A stretch of 64,000 nt of DNA, taken from the NCBI GenBank assembly GCA_932294295.1, contig OW028585.1, forward strand, positions 27,590,177-27,654,176, given 5' to 3'. Of this stretch, positions 34,110 to 46,990 are shown piece by piece. The DNA is from Alitta virens (Eukaryota > Annelida > Polychaeta > Phyllodocida > Nereididae). Every line of letters starts with the position of its first letter. The first letter of the stretch is position 1. The position numbers were made by a program, and so were the translations under genes. The notes under the pieces were generated by a model. That model made no database searches. It was not told where the DNA came from and worked only from the letters and a program-made list of their open reading frames with translations.

Positions 34110-34855
34110 CTTCATGTGGGATTACTTAATTTAAAAGCTTTAATAAAAATTAATGCCTTCTTAGCTGTTTTTCTGTTACAAGAGGAATAGTGTTATGAAT
34201 GGGTTTTCTGTAATGTGGTGCATTTTTTTGCCATCAAGCCAGACAGTGAGTGTTTTGCATAAGCAAATGGTGGCTGCACTTCCATCCAGGATTCCAGGGA
34301 TACTTTACGCTATGACTAAATAGGACTGATAATACGAGAATGATACATTTACCAGGGAGCGTTTGAGTGTCCTAAGCCTCCCCATGGCAAGGCTGATAAC
34401 AAAGTGGGTTAAGACCTCAAACCCCAGTGGTCAACGCAGGCCTCGGGGTGACACTCAATAGTTAGGCCTGTCTAGCAGTCCCATACCTGGACATGAATAA
34501 CTTGCAGGTTAACACATCCCTAAACATAATATACATAACAAACTCATGGCCAGGGAATGCGATTGCTCTCTGCCAGATGTACCATAGTGGCGGTGGTGGT
34601 GGATTATGGCTTTATGTCCTGCATTTCTGCACCTGATGGGCTAATTAGGACAGGTAGGAACCATGGCAATATGATGAAGGATGAAACAGTCATCCAAGAT
34701 AGCCTTGACCCGGAATCGAACCCGCGCTACCACTGAGCTAGGCCCATACCCCTGAAAAGTAGCAGTCCTCACTGTAAATGACACATGAGACAGATTACTT
34801 GTCATGGTGAAAGGCAGACTTTTTAAGTGGCTACAGACTCATGAGCAAATGAGCT
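34110..34855. mobile_element. insertion present only in the left arm of C
   Basis: Arm matching stops near 34,110 (counterpart about 48,530) and resumes near 34,860 (counterpart 48,500), so about 745 bases are extra here. The stretch contains a family S SINE (34,596-34,752) and otherwise unrecognised DNA. It could be one composite insertion or two events, or a loss from the right arm. Confidence 0.6.
34596..34752 (-). mobile_element. tRNA-derived SINE (family S), internally deleted
   Basis: Minus-strand reading: GGGCCTAGCTCAGTGGTAG, then a deletion of the anticodon arm straight to a GGGTTCGATTCC B box, body TAATTAGCCCATCAGGTGC and GCAGAAATGCAGGACATAAA. It lies in the part of the left arm absent from the right arm, so it is younger than the inverted duplication if that stretch is an insertion. 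Confidence 0.85.
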
Positions 34856-36264
34856 AAGATTTTCTCTGTTGCACTTTTTCATTAACTTAAAGCTTGTTTA
34901 TCAACATGATCTCATTTGATTCTTTGAGTTCACAAACATTTGGTCTTTTCTTTTAAATTTCTGTCATTAGGTGTAAAAGCTAAATCTGTCATAAATCACA
35001 CTCTGGGTTTCTGATTGATGACGGTTGCTATCAAATGAAGATGAATCTCAAAGTACCTGCAATGTAGATTCATTAAGTAGGAGAAAAAGAAAAGCTGCAC
35101 TCAATTTTGTCCAAATGGATAGTCTATGCATTTAAGTTAGAGTATTAAAAAAGTTCATATGGTCTGTATCTCCAAATACCTAACTTTCATTAATTTGAAC
35201 TCACACATGCAGACATGAACAGCTGTATTGACTCCATAATTGTAATCATTACCTGAAATATAAACTGATGCAATACCAACTGTCTGTCATCATTGAATTA
35301 TGAAAGTGTTTTAATAAATCTTAATTACATTGTGTGTTTGTATCAGCTGATCACACAAACCAATTCTGATACATGTGAACACATTCCCATTGCTACACTT
35401 ACCATGACTTACACCTTTTGAAGTGGAAAAAGAAGACTAAAATAAATTTTAAATGAGCCACTCCCAGACTGACTTATATCATGACACCAGCACTCATTCT
35501 GTTAACTCTTATAAGAATGACTGTATACAGTACCTGATAGCGACGTTGCGCCAAGCCAGCGGCCAAGCCAAAAGCCAAGTTATGGGCAATAAAACAGATG
35601 GCCGGGGTAGATCTAAAACATTACAAATTGACAAGAGCAATAGATGAGCCCTCTGCAATCATTATTTGTTTAGAATGCTTTGGATTCGTCAACAGACATC
35701 CTTATCACCACAACTTTGCTGACGATGTTTTGGATTCTTGTAAATAGAGTTCCAAAGACTAGAAGATGTCTATAGAGGCAGACACTGAACAAATTGCATA
35801 TCACCAAATATAACAAGATGATCCTCTTTGCCAACCCCACAGATCCACTTTGAAAGAAAATAATATCTTGTCAGTCCAAACAGATAACCAGTATCACAAT
35901 AGATTAAGTAATGTCAATCACGGATCTGTGTAGTTCTTTAGTGCTTACCTCGGAGTCCAAAAGGCTTAGCTTTCCCTATTGTCATGTTATCCAAACATTC
36001 AATGTCCATTTTTATTACCTGTTATAATTTGACTATTATAATAATTGTAATTAAATAGATAATAAAGATTTATTTAAAAAAAAACTCTCCATGGGCATTC
36101 ATATTGTTCTATTAGTCAGGGAGGTAATATCATTTAGTTATGTAATGCTTAATGGCGTGTGAACCACTCAGGTTATTCATGCTGTTCTGGAAATGGGATA
36201 GGTTGGCAAGCCTGAACCGACTGCCTCAGCATAAGCCTGTCCTATGGGGCTAAAGTAGGCAGGT

Positions 36265-36390
36265 ATAACTGCAGTGTGCATTGCGTAGAACCCTATGTTG
36301 GTACTAGGATTTTATGTCATCACCCGCTGACTGGGATTCAGAAAGTGCCGTAAGGAGGCCCAGGACTTTCAAAGACTATGTGAACCACGA
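36265..36390 (+). repeat. dispersed repeat family G, copy 3
   Basis: GCATTGCGTAGAACCCTATG, TTATGTCATCACCCGCTGA, CAGAAAGTGCCGTAAGGAGG and CCCAGGACTTTCAAAG. It is within the left arm of C, with its partner inverted at 46,850-46,990. Confidence 0.7.
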
Positions 36391-37717
36391 TAAAAGGTAT
36401 CAGGTACAATATCCAGTTACCAGCAACCACTGTCTCACTTTTCCAAAGCATAATGGGTACTTGTCTACTGGCAGTTGCATTAGTGTGGGCTAATACAGAA
36501 ATCATTTTCGAGGCTTAGTAGTACTTTCTGTTACTCGCATTTTGCGAGTCCTATTACCAACTTTCGTGTAAGACTGCGAGCCAAATCACAAGTCAAAGAT
36601 GACATTAAATGTGACAGCATAACATATACATTGCTGTAGCTGTCTGACCCATGCCAACTGCACTGTTGTATGTTTGTATTCAAAGTCCATAGATATTTTG
36701 AATGGAAATATCAGGTTAAGGCAATATTTATTTTTTTTCACGTTGTACTTTTTATGCAAAATATAGATGAGAGCTACTATGTTGAGTGAAAATTAGACGA
36801 GATAAACGCTATGATAGGAAGCAAATAATTAAATAAAAAGAGAAAAGCTAAGACAAGACAATACAAGCTAGGATACAGCAAATCAAGCATAAGATAACAT
36901 ATTATAAATTGTAGGACTGGTGTTGATAGTTTGAGTATTGCTGGTATATTATTTAATATGACTCACTGACTCTATCCTGTGTAATAAAATCTAACTAAGA
37001 AACGTGACAGAATCACGAGAAAAAAATACTCAAATAAAGAACTTGAAGAACTCAATATGATATAAACTAGCAAAAATAAATTTGAGCATTTCGATTATAA
37101 AGATACTAAGAATTTTAACAAACAAAGATGTCCCTTTTGCTAGATCAACTAAAGGATCTACTCATTCATTTTGTATCATTAATGACAGGAAATTAAATCT
37201 TTGGCTCCAGCAAAAAAGCATCTCCCTCAAAGCATTTAATCCAATAGTGCCAAGAATTCATTATACATTAACTGATTCAATATTAACTTTGCAATACCCA
37301 CAACTTCTCAATTAAATGCTGAAATTTGTCAAACTTTTGGAGAGCACATTGTGTCTCCAAGCTGCTTGGGATTCATCATTTGTTGCAGATGATTAAACAT
37401 AATTAAGGAAAGCCTGAGGCAAAGATTCTGAATGATCATCAAGAATACTAAAGATTGTGGTGCATGTTATTGAATTGTATGGTCTCATACAAACTGTGGA
37501 ATTGTTTTGATTTGGAGTTATGTGTTGTTGAATGATTTTCAATGAGTGGAGATGGAAAAGGTATCTGGTAGAGTGCACTTAGATGTATTATATTGTATTG
37601 TATAGTATATATATATATATTGTATATATTTTACCCATCGGCAAAGTTAAGACTGACCGAGCATCATAACAAAAAACTTACCTCATCCCACAACACTCTG
37701 TATTGCACTCCTCACCA

Positions 37718-37798
37718 CAACATAGAACTTTGTGAGATTCAGAAAAAATTTACAAAGCCAATAAATTTTTCCGAATCTCACAAAGCTCTATATTGTGG
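37718..37798. mobile_element. fold-back MITE M1, left-arm copy
   Basis: CCACAACATAGAACTTTGTG and onward to AGATTCAGAAAAAA is inverted as TTTTTCCGAATCTCACAAAG to CTCTATATTGTGG. Arms are about 35 bases with a short AT loop. The same element is at the matching place in the right arm (44,917-45,013), so it predates the inverted duplication. Confidence 0.85.
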
Positions 37799-38559
37799 GC
37801 ACCACCCACCATTGCCTTTCTTATCAACTACAACATGCACTGAAGCCAACATACCCTCCACCTGTGCATTGTACATTCTGATTGGCTCCCAGCTAGCAGC
37901 TGAGTGGAGAATACAGGGCAATGTAGACATTTTATATTGATCTGAATGTCATTTAATTGTGAATAAAAGAGACAATTGATAATAAACATAACATTGTATG
38001 ATAGGTTGATCGGAAGAAAAGATGATGTAAATATCAACTAACAAATAGCCTTTTCATTGTTTAGAATTCCTGATCAGAGAATTCAATTACTAAAGCTCCT
38101 AATGAATGCTCTAAAACTAATAACGGGGGAAAAAACATCCAATTAAGCCTTATCTGGTGTCTCTAATAAAGGAAGAGTTCTTTCTCTAATGAGGTTACTT
38201 TGATTGTTCAGAACTGCTGACAAAGCCTAACTAACTTAAGTTCAGTTTCAATGAAACTCCATCAAATTAAGAAACCCATTTTGCTTGTAAAAATATATGA
38301 TTGGGATGAGGTTTATTCCATTCCAAGTTAAAGATCACTGAAATGGAAAACGAGTAAATCTAATTGTCAATGACTTTGCTATGTTGAGTTATGAAATTTG
38401 GTAAAACACACTTCACATGAGATGAAATTAGAAGCAGTGGATGTTTTCACCTGGCTAGTTGGGCAGTCATTGTACAATTTGATAGCACTGGTCTACTCAA
38501 AATCATGATACAGAAATTCCAGATGAAAATTTCACTGTTCAATGTCTTCGAAGTCTCAA

Positions 38560-38790
38560 TGCTACTGGGTCTGAAGCTTAGTTACCTTATATGACCAGCT
38601 CCCAGAGGCAGACATAATGATGAGATGATAAGCCTGGTTTGAAATCCATACCATGTTGCACATTTACCAATGTGCACATTTACCAATGTGGGTGAGAGCT
38701 TTTACTTTGTCTCAGCATAGAAACCAAGTAGTAGGCAATTCCAATTCCACGACTCAGCGATCGACATCCAGTATTGATGTAGGGTATTCA
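38560..38790 (+). repeat. family T fragment within left arm of C
   Basis: GTTGCACATTTACCAATGTG with a local duplicate of that phrase, AGCTTTTACTTTGTCTCAGC and a CGATCGACATCCAG end match family T without the GATA core. The 38,556-38,610 lead-in (TCAATGCTACTGGGTCTGAA) occurs a third time at 41,985-42,050. Confidence 0.6.
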
Positions 38791-39159
38791 GTACATTTAC
38801 CCAATATGCATACATAGAAAGAAAACTTAAGTAATTTCAAAGATTGTCGGTGTACTACTAGTGAAAATATAATTGCTTCAAGTATTTTAGTACAAGGTCT
38901 GTCATTACTGAAAGCTGCAGGAATATTTCTTTGGAGAACTTCCTGTAATTTGTCTATTAAACTTTTGAAAAAACAGGAAGTCTGGGGACGCAGACAAACT
39001 GTTAGTATTCATTTTGGCGGTTAGATAACCTTAGGATATTATCAGAAACTTGCATCTTTAGGGTAAACAGAAACAGTTAAACACTCTAAAAAACCATAAG
39101 GTCAAATCTCCTGGGAGTCAAATTTCCATGTCAATATTTTACAACATGAAATTTTGATA

Positions 39160-41950
39160 TGTAGTAATCTGACATTTGAATGGCATTTTGGAAGATTAAA
39201 TTCCCCAAAACATAAGATTTTTTAATGTAGAATTCAAAAACATTGATATGGTTGTGCTAATTATTTTCCTTGAAAAAACTAGGCATATTAATATTTTTGA
39301 AATTTATAAGACATGCAGATTATTCATTGTCAAGAGAGCTACCCAGTTTCAGTATCACAAAACCTTTTTCTATACAATGTAGCAAATAGTATAATTCATG
39401 GAACGAACCGTGGAAGTTGTGGCTATCTGTCAGAAGGGAAGCTGGTCACATGATAGAATGCACGGTATTGGTTGAATGATGACTTCGCCTTTGCTGTCTC
39501 CAATACAAATTACTTTTTATAAATAAAAATCCTGTTTTTCTTAGCAGTTATTGCCACATCTTGGCTAAGCTGAAGTCAGAGACATGCACTGACTTGTGAA
39601 GAAAATGCGTAAAATGCCCAGAATGTGTACAGATGGAGGGAAAGCACATTTGTCACCAATAGTATTGCCGAGTAGCCATTTGCATGTAAGCTTGAATGGG
39701 CAGCAGATGGAGTGGACATGAGGTAAAGCTTACATTTCGGTTGGCGGAATATAAACTTGATTGAACAGAGCAGGTATTTGGCAAACGGCTGACCGTTTCA
39801 GTTGCATAGTGAAAGAGAAGGCATTCTACTGTTTGTATTTTTGTGCAGTTTTGTATAGTGTAAGCAAAATATGACACTTAAACTGGTATTGTATCCAAGA
39901 ATCATGATTTACATAGTTTATACTATTAAATTCATATGGTAATTTCTCATACTTTTTCTAAATATATAGTTACATTGGGGACCAACACTATGCCTAATAG
40001 TGATGGTCCCCTGTGATTCATGAAAACTTTTAATCTTTGCATTATGTAGATTTCAGAGTTGTAAAAAGTGAAACCTCTCCTAAATTAGGTCCTTTGGGAC
40101 AGTGTGAATGCTTAAAGAGTAATGCGCTAAATTTTATCTGTGTTACTTGGAAACTCCCAACTGTGTAGTGTATATATATTATGATATATCTTAGACTAGT
40201 TATTATGAAAAGACCACAAGTGAGTTTCTATTTCTGAGAAAATACGTATCATATATTATAATTTGTAATTCTCCCTGGGATGTCTTTTTACTGTTTCAAT
40301 TTTGTTAAATTTTGAAGCGTTTCAGAGAAAAAAGTTAGGCGTAAAATATATCTTTATCCCATTATATAATGCATGAATTTATCTCTACTTCGATAACACG
40401 TTTAAAAAAATAGGGTGTTCATAGTTTCAAAGAAATAATGCATGTTTCTTGTCCTCTAAAACAATAATATTTTTGAAATCTCATATATTTTATTGCACCA
40501 ACGACACCTTCTACTTTTGTAAACTTTGATTTTAAAGTGTTTGTATACTTTTTATGACTGAAGTTTCATTTTTGATGACGCATATTTATTGTCTTTACCT
40601 TGTCCCTTTAAAATCTGATCCAGTACCACTCCCATCAGAGAAAAGCTACCAATTATTTTAACAACTTGTGCCCACATATTTGTTAGCACATTTGTGGTCA
40701 GAAAATCCAATACGCTTAAGTGTGTGGAGAACAACTCTAACAGATGAGCTCAGCCTGCACCCATTAATTATGGGCCCAACCCTTAAAACCTCAGGGAATT
40801 AATATGTCAAAAATAACAGAGAAATCCCTGCAGTCATATATACTGAATGGTTAACTGCAAAGTTCCTGAGGTGACTCTGGCATTAATCTTGATAATATTT
40901 TTCTGCGTATAAGATTAATTTTATTGCACTTTGCAATCACCGAGCCAGCAAATTTTAACATAGTGTTAATCATTCTTTTTTACAGACTAGACTTAGCTAG
41001 ACTACCATCACGACAGTGATAGTATACTGTCGTACCACAAAAGTAATACTACAGTTCCCTGACAGTGTAGGTTTCGCACCACCTCCTCTCCCTTCCTCTC
41101 CCTCCTCCGCCTCTGATGATTATATTCATTTATGATTTATATTATATTGCACAAGGGCATAAGCTTTTGAGCCCTACTTTGTAATTGATTCAATATAATA
41201 TGCTATGTCATAATGTAATAATATTTATGCATTATTAAAATAATTTAAATTTACTTTAAATGGATAAGTAGAAACACACCAGTATGATCAATACTTTTTG
41301 CACAACTAAATGTGATTTAGACCAACCATAATAAATTTAATGGTATAAGAACTTTGCAGAAAAGGAAAAATATATATACTTTTGCAGTTTTCGGAGTGAA
41401 ACTTTTCAAAATTGTAAAGTTTGGCACCAAAAATATCATGAGACGTATTTTCCATTTAAAATATTTTGTGTCTCAGAAAAGGAATCGAACTTAGCAATTC
41501 TGACATAGTAACCAAATTTTGTAATTAAACCTAGTTAATGTTATGTGTAGTATACAGTATAAAGTTATATTTATCGTTTTGTGAATATAATATCTTAAAT
41601 TTTTAACTAAATTCTAAATAAGCAAAAGTTAATTTCAAATGAATTTGACAAGGAATCTAATATCTAAAATATAAAGGCTATTATCGCTCTCAAACCCATT
41701 TTCAGTATAAAAGTAGATATTGTGGTCAACTCTACATTTAATTTACAAGAACATTTACCACCTAGTATGGGCTACATATGCTTACAGTACATTAATGAAA
41801 GATTTAGCTATGAAACCAACTGATAGTCTGTCAAGTCGTTAGCATGGAATTACTTTCTGATTTTAGTGACATTTCATTGCCACATAGGTCATAAAGTATT
41901 ATCTGCTGTAGCCAGGCTTCCAAATTCTCAATTAATATGACATTTTGTAG
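39160..41950 (+). repeat. direct repeat 2, copy 1
   Basis: Same-strand match to 61,510-63,870. Checkpoints: TTGTCAAGAGAGCTACCCAG, GGTATTGGTTGAATGATGAC, TTGGCGGAATATAAACTTGA, a TTACATTGGGGACCAACACT segment, GTGCCCACATATTTG, AATCACCGAGCCAGCAAAT, ATGCTATGTCATAAT and a GTTAGCATGGAATTACTTTC end. This copy has about 430 extra bases (about 40,110-40,545) and the element F insertion at 41,009. Confidence 0.92.
41009..41108 (+). mobile_element. fold-back element F, copy 2, with pyrimidine tail
   Basis: CGACAGTGATAGTATACTGT, CGTACCACAAAAGTAATAC, CCTGACAGTGTAGG and TTTCGCACCACC, then about 25 bases of CCT/CTC. The corresponding place in the second copy of direct repeat 2 (around 62,870) lacks it, supporting insertion of a discrete element with its own tail. 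The tail in copy 1 (7,288-7,641) has expanded to about 350 bases. Confidence 0.75.
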
Positions 41951-42181
41951 CCTGTAGAGGTCAAAACCATTTTGGTCTCAATGGCTCAATGCTACTGGGA
42001 ATGAAGCTTAGTCATCTTATATTACCAGCGGCCAGAGGCAGACGTAAACATTCAAAGTTGTATAAAAAACCATTAAAAAAATAACGGAACTCGCAGTACA
42101 AAAGACTCATTCATGATAAAAGAATGTTATATACATGCATGCTAAGAGAATGTTACATGTATCAAAGTTCATCAAATACAA

Positions 42182-42262
42182 CCCAGATAGCATCTGGCAT
42201 CCTTCTGACTTCAGGCTTATGTTGGCGACATCGGGCCAATGTCAGGCCGGCATAGCATGTAT
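42182..42262 (+). repeat. MITE fragment, CCCAGATAGCATCTGGCAT end
   Basis: ACCCAGATAGCATCTGGCAT followed by TTATGTTGGCGACATCGGGC and CAATGTCAGGCCGGCATAGC. One terminus of the CCAGATAGCA family is intact and the other is not seen. Confidence 0.6.
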
Positions 42263-43924
42263 CAGGGAAAGGGGCTCAATAATAGTGACGTACATGTATA
42301 TATTTTTTTGGGCATCTATATTCGTTATATTTTGTAAAAGGAGCAAAAAAATTAAGTTCTGAGTTTTAAAAAAAAGGGCACCCAGATTTTATATCTCCTC
42401 AGTGCATATTTACTCTGTGTGTTGTAGCATTATTACGCAATTTTGCACTCCTTCTGCTCTTAGCCAAGCCAATCACACAGCCTTAGTACACAACACCATT
42501 GGGCAGAATGTAGTTCCCATATTACACCTACTATGATTGGGATAAATTACTACATGTGTGCTGTGACACATCATATGTTTTTTGCAGATTGGAGAAAATG
42601 ACTTATGCCTTGACCTTATGGTCACTGGTCTACATAAAAAACATATGTGTTTGTGTTTTTGGAATGCCAGCAAGACTGCACTAAAGCTGAACCAGAAGTG
42701 TCATATGCAGTTTAAAAGAAATTCCAGGTAATTATGTAGTCAAGAAGATTGTACAGATTCTGATTCTGATTTTTTTACGTTCAACTAGAGTAATGTACAT
42801 ACATATATCTTTATAAAAACAACAGTAGTATCAAAATAAGATAGCAACTGGTTTTGGAATACATGTGTTAAAAAACTATATTTAAGTGCATTCCCTTAAT
42901 AACTATTGACATAAATATAAAATAAAACAAATACATTTGATAATACCCATGCAGCTGCCCTTGGCTATGTCGACTCCCAGATACAGGCAATGGGTAGGTG
43001 GAAATCTGCCATATTTTGTAGATACATTTGTCTGCCAACTGTTTCCATGTGACGGTTAGGTTATTTTCACTTTTACAGGAGTCTGCGATGCTTGGGAGTG
43101 GGTGTCGATTTAAATTTGCGGTGGTTTTTGGATTCCCACCCTATTTATCTAATGTTATGATTGTATTAAAATATTGGTGCACATGCACCCCTTTTACAAA
43201 CACAGTCACTTGTTTATTGTCATTGATAACTCCTAGCTCGCTTCGTAGAATCCTGAACAGGTCAATGTTACTTTATTTTTCTAGAGCTGACCTGAGCAAT
43301 TATACAAAAACAGATACAAACACCTTAATGAAATTAGGAAATTTTATATTGTAATCTTTTAGGTTTACCAAAATTGTATAATTATAACGCTTTTTCATTA
43401 ACATCGATTATTTACAACATTGTAGCATATATAATAAGGCCTCCTCATTATCAAAATAATAGGAATATTAATTATTATTACTAACTACTGATTATCATTC
43501 AAAAATTAACTTTTCTGTTACAGTAATAAACATAGACTTTAGTACTGTCTAATGATTCCATTGCCATTTCATAGAATAACTAATTATGTTTATATATAAA
43601 TATTTTTTGACTACATATTATTTTTGCACAATGTAAAATCAGTAAATTATCTTAACAGCCTGGTTCTACTGTACATAATGAACAGTGCTGTTACCCAAAG
43701 TGTCCCCAGACTTCCTGTTTTTTTCAAAAGTTTGATACACAAATTACATAAGTTCTCCATACAAAGTTTCCTGTACTTTTTAGAAATGACAGACCTTGTA
43801 CTTAAATACTTGAAGCAATTATCAACTTACATGTAGTACTCCAACAATCTTTGGAAATACTTAAGTGTTATTTCCATGAATGCGTACTGCAAAAATGTAC
43901 TGAATGCGTTACATTTTATGCAAA

Positions 43925-44090
43925 TCACCCAAGATAGCATGTTGGCTTGATATTGGATTGATGTCGACCTGATGTTGGCAAAGCTGGATGGATGTAAGCC
44001 AATCTATAGGCAGTCATTCATTCCTCACTGGCTTGATGTTGCCTCAGTGTTAAAAAATGTCCTCCAAAGTTGGCTCAATGCTGGATGTCG
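43925..44090. mobile_element. MITE of the CCAGATAGCA family in right arm of C
   Basis: ACCCAAGATAGCATGTTGGC start and repeated TGATGTTG / GGCTCAATGCTGGATG words. The left arm has no counterpart between the matching points near 38,790 and 38,810, so it inserted after the arms separated, or was lost from the left. Confidence 0.6.
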
Positions 44091-44916
44091 ATTGCTGAGA
44101 CATGAAATTGGAATTGCCTAGTACTGAGACAAAGTAAAAGACATCACCCACAGGGGTAAATTTGTAACTTATATGGTAACTAAGCTTCAGACCCAGTAGC
44201 ATTGAGACTTTAAAGACATTGAATAGTGTTGGCACTATAGCGAAAGTCCCAACTTTAGATTTGGAATTTCTGTATCATGATTTTGAGTAGACCAGTGCTA
44301 TCAAATTGTACAATGACTGCCCAACTAGCCAGGTGAAAAAATCAACTGCTTCTAATTTCATCTCATGTGAACTGTGCTTTACCTAGTTTCATCACTCAAC
44401 ATAGCAAAGTCAATTAGATTTATTTGTTTTCCATTTCATCCCAATGTTTTATTGTAACAAGCAAAATGGGTTTCTTAATTTGATGGAGTTTTATTGAAAA
44501 CTGAACTTAAGTTAGTTAGGCTTTGTCAGCAATTCTGAACAATCTTCCTTTATTAAAGATACTACGTAAGGCTTAATTAGATCTTTTTTTCCCCCTTTAT
44601 TAGTTTTAGAGCTATCATTAGGAGCTTTAGTAATTGACTTCTCTGATCAGGAATTTAAAACAATAAAAAAGGCTATTGTTAGTTGAGATTTACATCATCA
44701 TTTCTTCCGATCAACCTGCCATACAACGTTATGTTTATTATCAATTGTCTCTTTTATTCACAATTGAATGACATTCAGTTCAGTATAAAATGTCTACATT
44801 GCCCTGTATTCTCCACTCAGCTGCTAGCTGTGACCCAATCAGAATGTACGTTGCACAGCTGGAGGGTATGTTGGCTTCAGTGCATGTTGTAGTTGATAAG
44901 AAAGGCAATAGTGAGG

Positions 44917-45013
44917 TGGTGACCACAACATAGAGCTTTGTGAGATTCAGAAAAAAAATGTATTGGCTTTATACAATTTTTTCTAAATCTCACAAAGCTC
45001 TATGTTGTGGTGA
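44917..45013. mobile_element. fold-back MITE M1, right-arm copy
   Basis: ACCACAACATAGAGCTTTGT paired with ACAAAGCTCTATGTTGTGGT, the better-preserved copy, with arms of about 37 bases and a longer loop than the left-arm copy. Confidence 0.85.
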
Positions 45014-45584
45014 GGAGTGCAATGAGGAAAGTTTTTTGTTATGATGCTCGGTCAGTCTTAACTTTGCCGATGGGTAAAATACAATACAATGTAATACAAT
45101 ACAATATAATACATCTAAGTACTCTCTACCAGAGAAATTTTCCATCTCCACTCATTCAAAATCATTGAACAACACATAACTCCAAATTGAAACAATTCTA
45201 TGGTTCGTATGAAACAATACAATTCAAAATCTTGCACCGATATCTTTAAGATTCTTGAAGATCATTCAGAATCTTTCCCTTAGGCTTTCTTTAATTATGT
45301 TTAATCATCTGCAACAAATGATGAATCCCAAACAGCTTGGAGACACAATGTGCTGTCCAAAAGTTTGACAAATTTCAGCATTTAATTGAGGAATTCTGAG
45401 TATTGCAAAGTTAATATTGAATCAGTTAAGGTATGATGAATTCTAGGCACCATCGGATTAAATGCCATGAGGGAGATGCTTTTCTCCCTGGAGCCTAAGA
45501 TTTAATTTCCTGTCATTAATGACACAAAATAAATAAGTTGATAGTTTTTATTTGATTTACCGAAAGGGACATCTTTTTTCTGTT

Positions 45585-45839
45585 TTGTTTTAAATCTGAA
45601 TATCTTGATAATCAACATGCTACAGTTTAGAGTTCTTCAAGTTCTTTTGGTGTTTCCAGTGTGATAATCATTAATAAGACTTGTCTCCACACTGCAAAAA
45701 AAAACAAATTAGCACAGTTGTAGAGAACGGTTGACTCGACGGCTTCCACGGGTGACTCGCCGACTGCTACCAGCTTTAGCATCAGCGTAGGCAGGGAGGG
45801 GGGTTGTATATTTGTTTTAAATCTGAATATCTTGATAAT
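45585..45839 (+). repeat. 227-bp tandem duplication with MITE fragment
   Basis: A 28-base phrase (TTGTTTTAAATCTGAATATC and eight more bases) occurs at 45,585-45,612 and 45,812-45,839, each followed soon by ACAGTTTAG. Between them lies TGGTGTTTCCAGTGTGATAA and GTCTCCACACTGCAAAAA, also at 60,912-60,957. The left arm has no matching second unit. Confidence 0.7.
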
Positions 45840-46849
45840 ACAGTTTAGTTTGCCACTTTATATCAAATTGAGTTCTAAAAGTTTTTTTTTGTGTTCTTGG
45901 TTAGATTTTAGTACATAGACTTGAGTCGCATTAAATAATATAACAACAATATTCAAACTATCAGCACCTACAATTTATAATCTGTTATTTTATGCTTGAC
46001 AATATTCATTTTCTTTATCTTGTATTGTCTTGTCATATATTTTATATTCTTGTCCTGTACAAATGTCTTGTTTCTTTTCCTTCGTTTTATTTGTATTTTG
46101 CTTTCAGTCGTTGTGTTTATCTCGTCTCATTTTCACTCAGCATAATAGCTCTCATCTTTATTTTGCACAAAAAGTACAACATGGAAAAAACCGCTAAAAA
46201 ATATTGCTTCAACCTGATATTTCTATGCAGAGTGACAGTGCACTGGGTATGGGTCAGACAGCTACAGCAATGCATATGTTATGCTGTCACATCTGATGTC
46301 ATCTTTGACTTGTGATTTGGTTTGCAGTCTTACTCTAAAGTCTTTGGTAATATGACTCACAGAACGCAAGTAACAGAAAGGTCAAGTATGTTTGTAGTAT
46401 TAGTGTAGTATGGTGCAAACTCTATTTATTCTCCATCATTATGTTTGCCGATGGCGGGTGGACATATAGGATGACTAACATAAAGGAATTTAAATTGTTT
46501 GTGAAATAGCAAACATGTAATTAAATGAACACCCTCTGGTGACTTTGCAATTAAACCTTGACTGGCCAATCTGTGGTATTTCAGATTCCTTATGGAAGAC
46601 TATGTATGAACTACTAAGCCTTGAAAAGATTTCTGTAATAGCCCACACCAATGCAACTGCCAGTAGCCAAGTACCCTTTATGCCTAGGTGAAGGTGGCCC
46701 CTAACACAATCCACTGAGGTTCTTTGGGGTATCCTGGCAAAATAAACACTAATAGAATATGTAATAATTTAAAATTTATCATGCCAAAAAAATAACAAAT
46801 TATCATGCTGTGGTTGCTGGTAACCGGATGTTGTACCCAATACCTTTTA

Positions 46850-46990
46850 CCATGGTTCACAGTCTTTGAAAGTCCTGGGCCTAATTACGGCACTTTCCGA
46901 ACCCAATCAGCAGGTGATGACCTAAAATCCTTGTGGGCAACATAGGGCTGTATGCAATGTACACTCCAGTTGTACCTGCCTATCCATCCC
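46850..46990 (-). repeat. dispersed repeat family G, copy 4 (inverted)
   Basis: Inverse of the 36,265-36,390 copy through inverted repeat C: AAGTCCTGGGCC, AATCAGCAGGTGATGACC and ACATAGGGCTGTATGCAATG. Confidence 0.65.

Larger units (their letters stand above)
32152..39010 (+). repeat. inverted repeat C, left arm (about 6.9 kb)
   Basis: Matches the reverse complement of 43,690-50,257 almost throughout. Paired points: CCACAGGAATC-flanked TTGTATTCCATGCAATT (32,160) with 50,231; a GCATTAGGGGGCTTA word with 50,095; 33,080-33,330 with 49,000-49,240; AGACAGTGTCC with 48,590; 35,453-35,640 with 47,890-48,090; CATGTTATCCAAACATTCA with 47,130; 36,640 with 46,250; 37,720-37,800 with 44,917-45,013; 38,560 with 44,200; AACAGGAAGTCTGGGGAC (38,972) with 43,719. 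Identity looks roughly 80-90% with many indels. Short peptides shared by the two arms are by-products, since their frames are not conserved over length. Confidence 0.95.
39011..43689. other. spacer of inverted repeat C
   Basis: About 4.7 kb with no recognised gene. Its first 145 bases are the inverse of the end of direct repeat 1. From 39,160 to about 41,950 it is one copy of direct repeat 2. From 41,950 to 43,690 it is AT-rich DNA with one MITE end (42,182) and a 108-codon frame at 43,028-43,354 of no known family. Confidence 0.6.
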
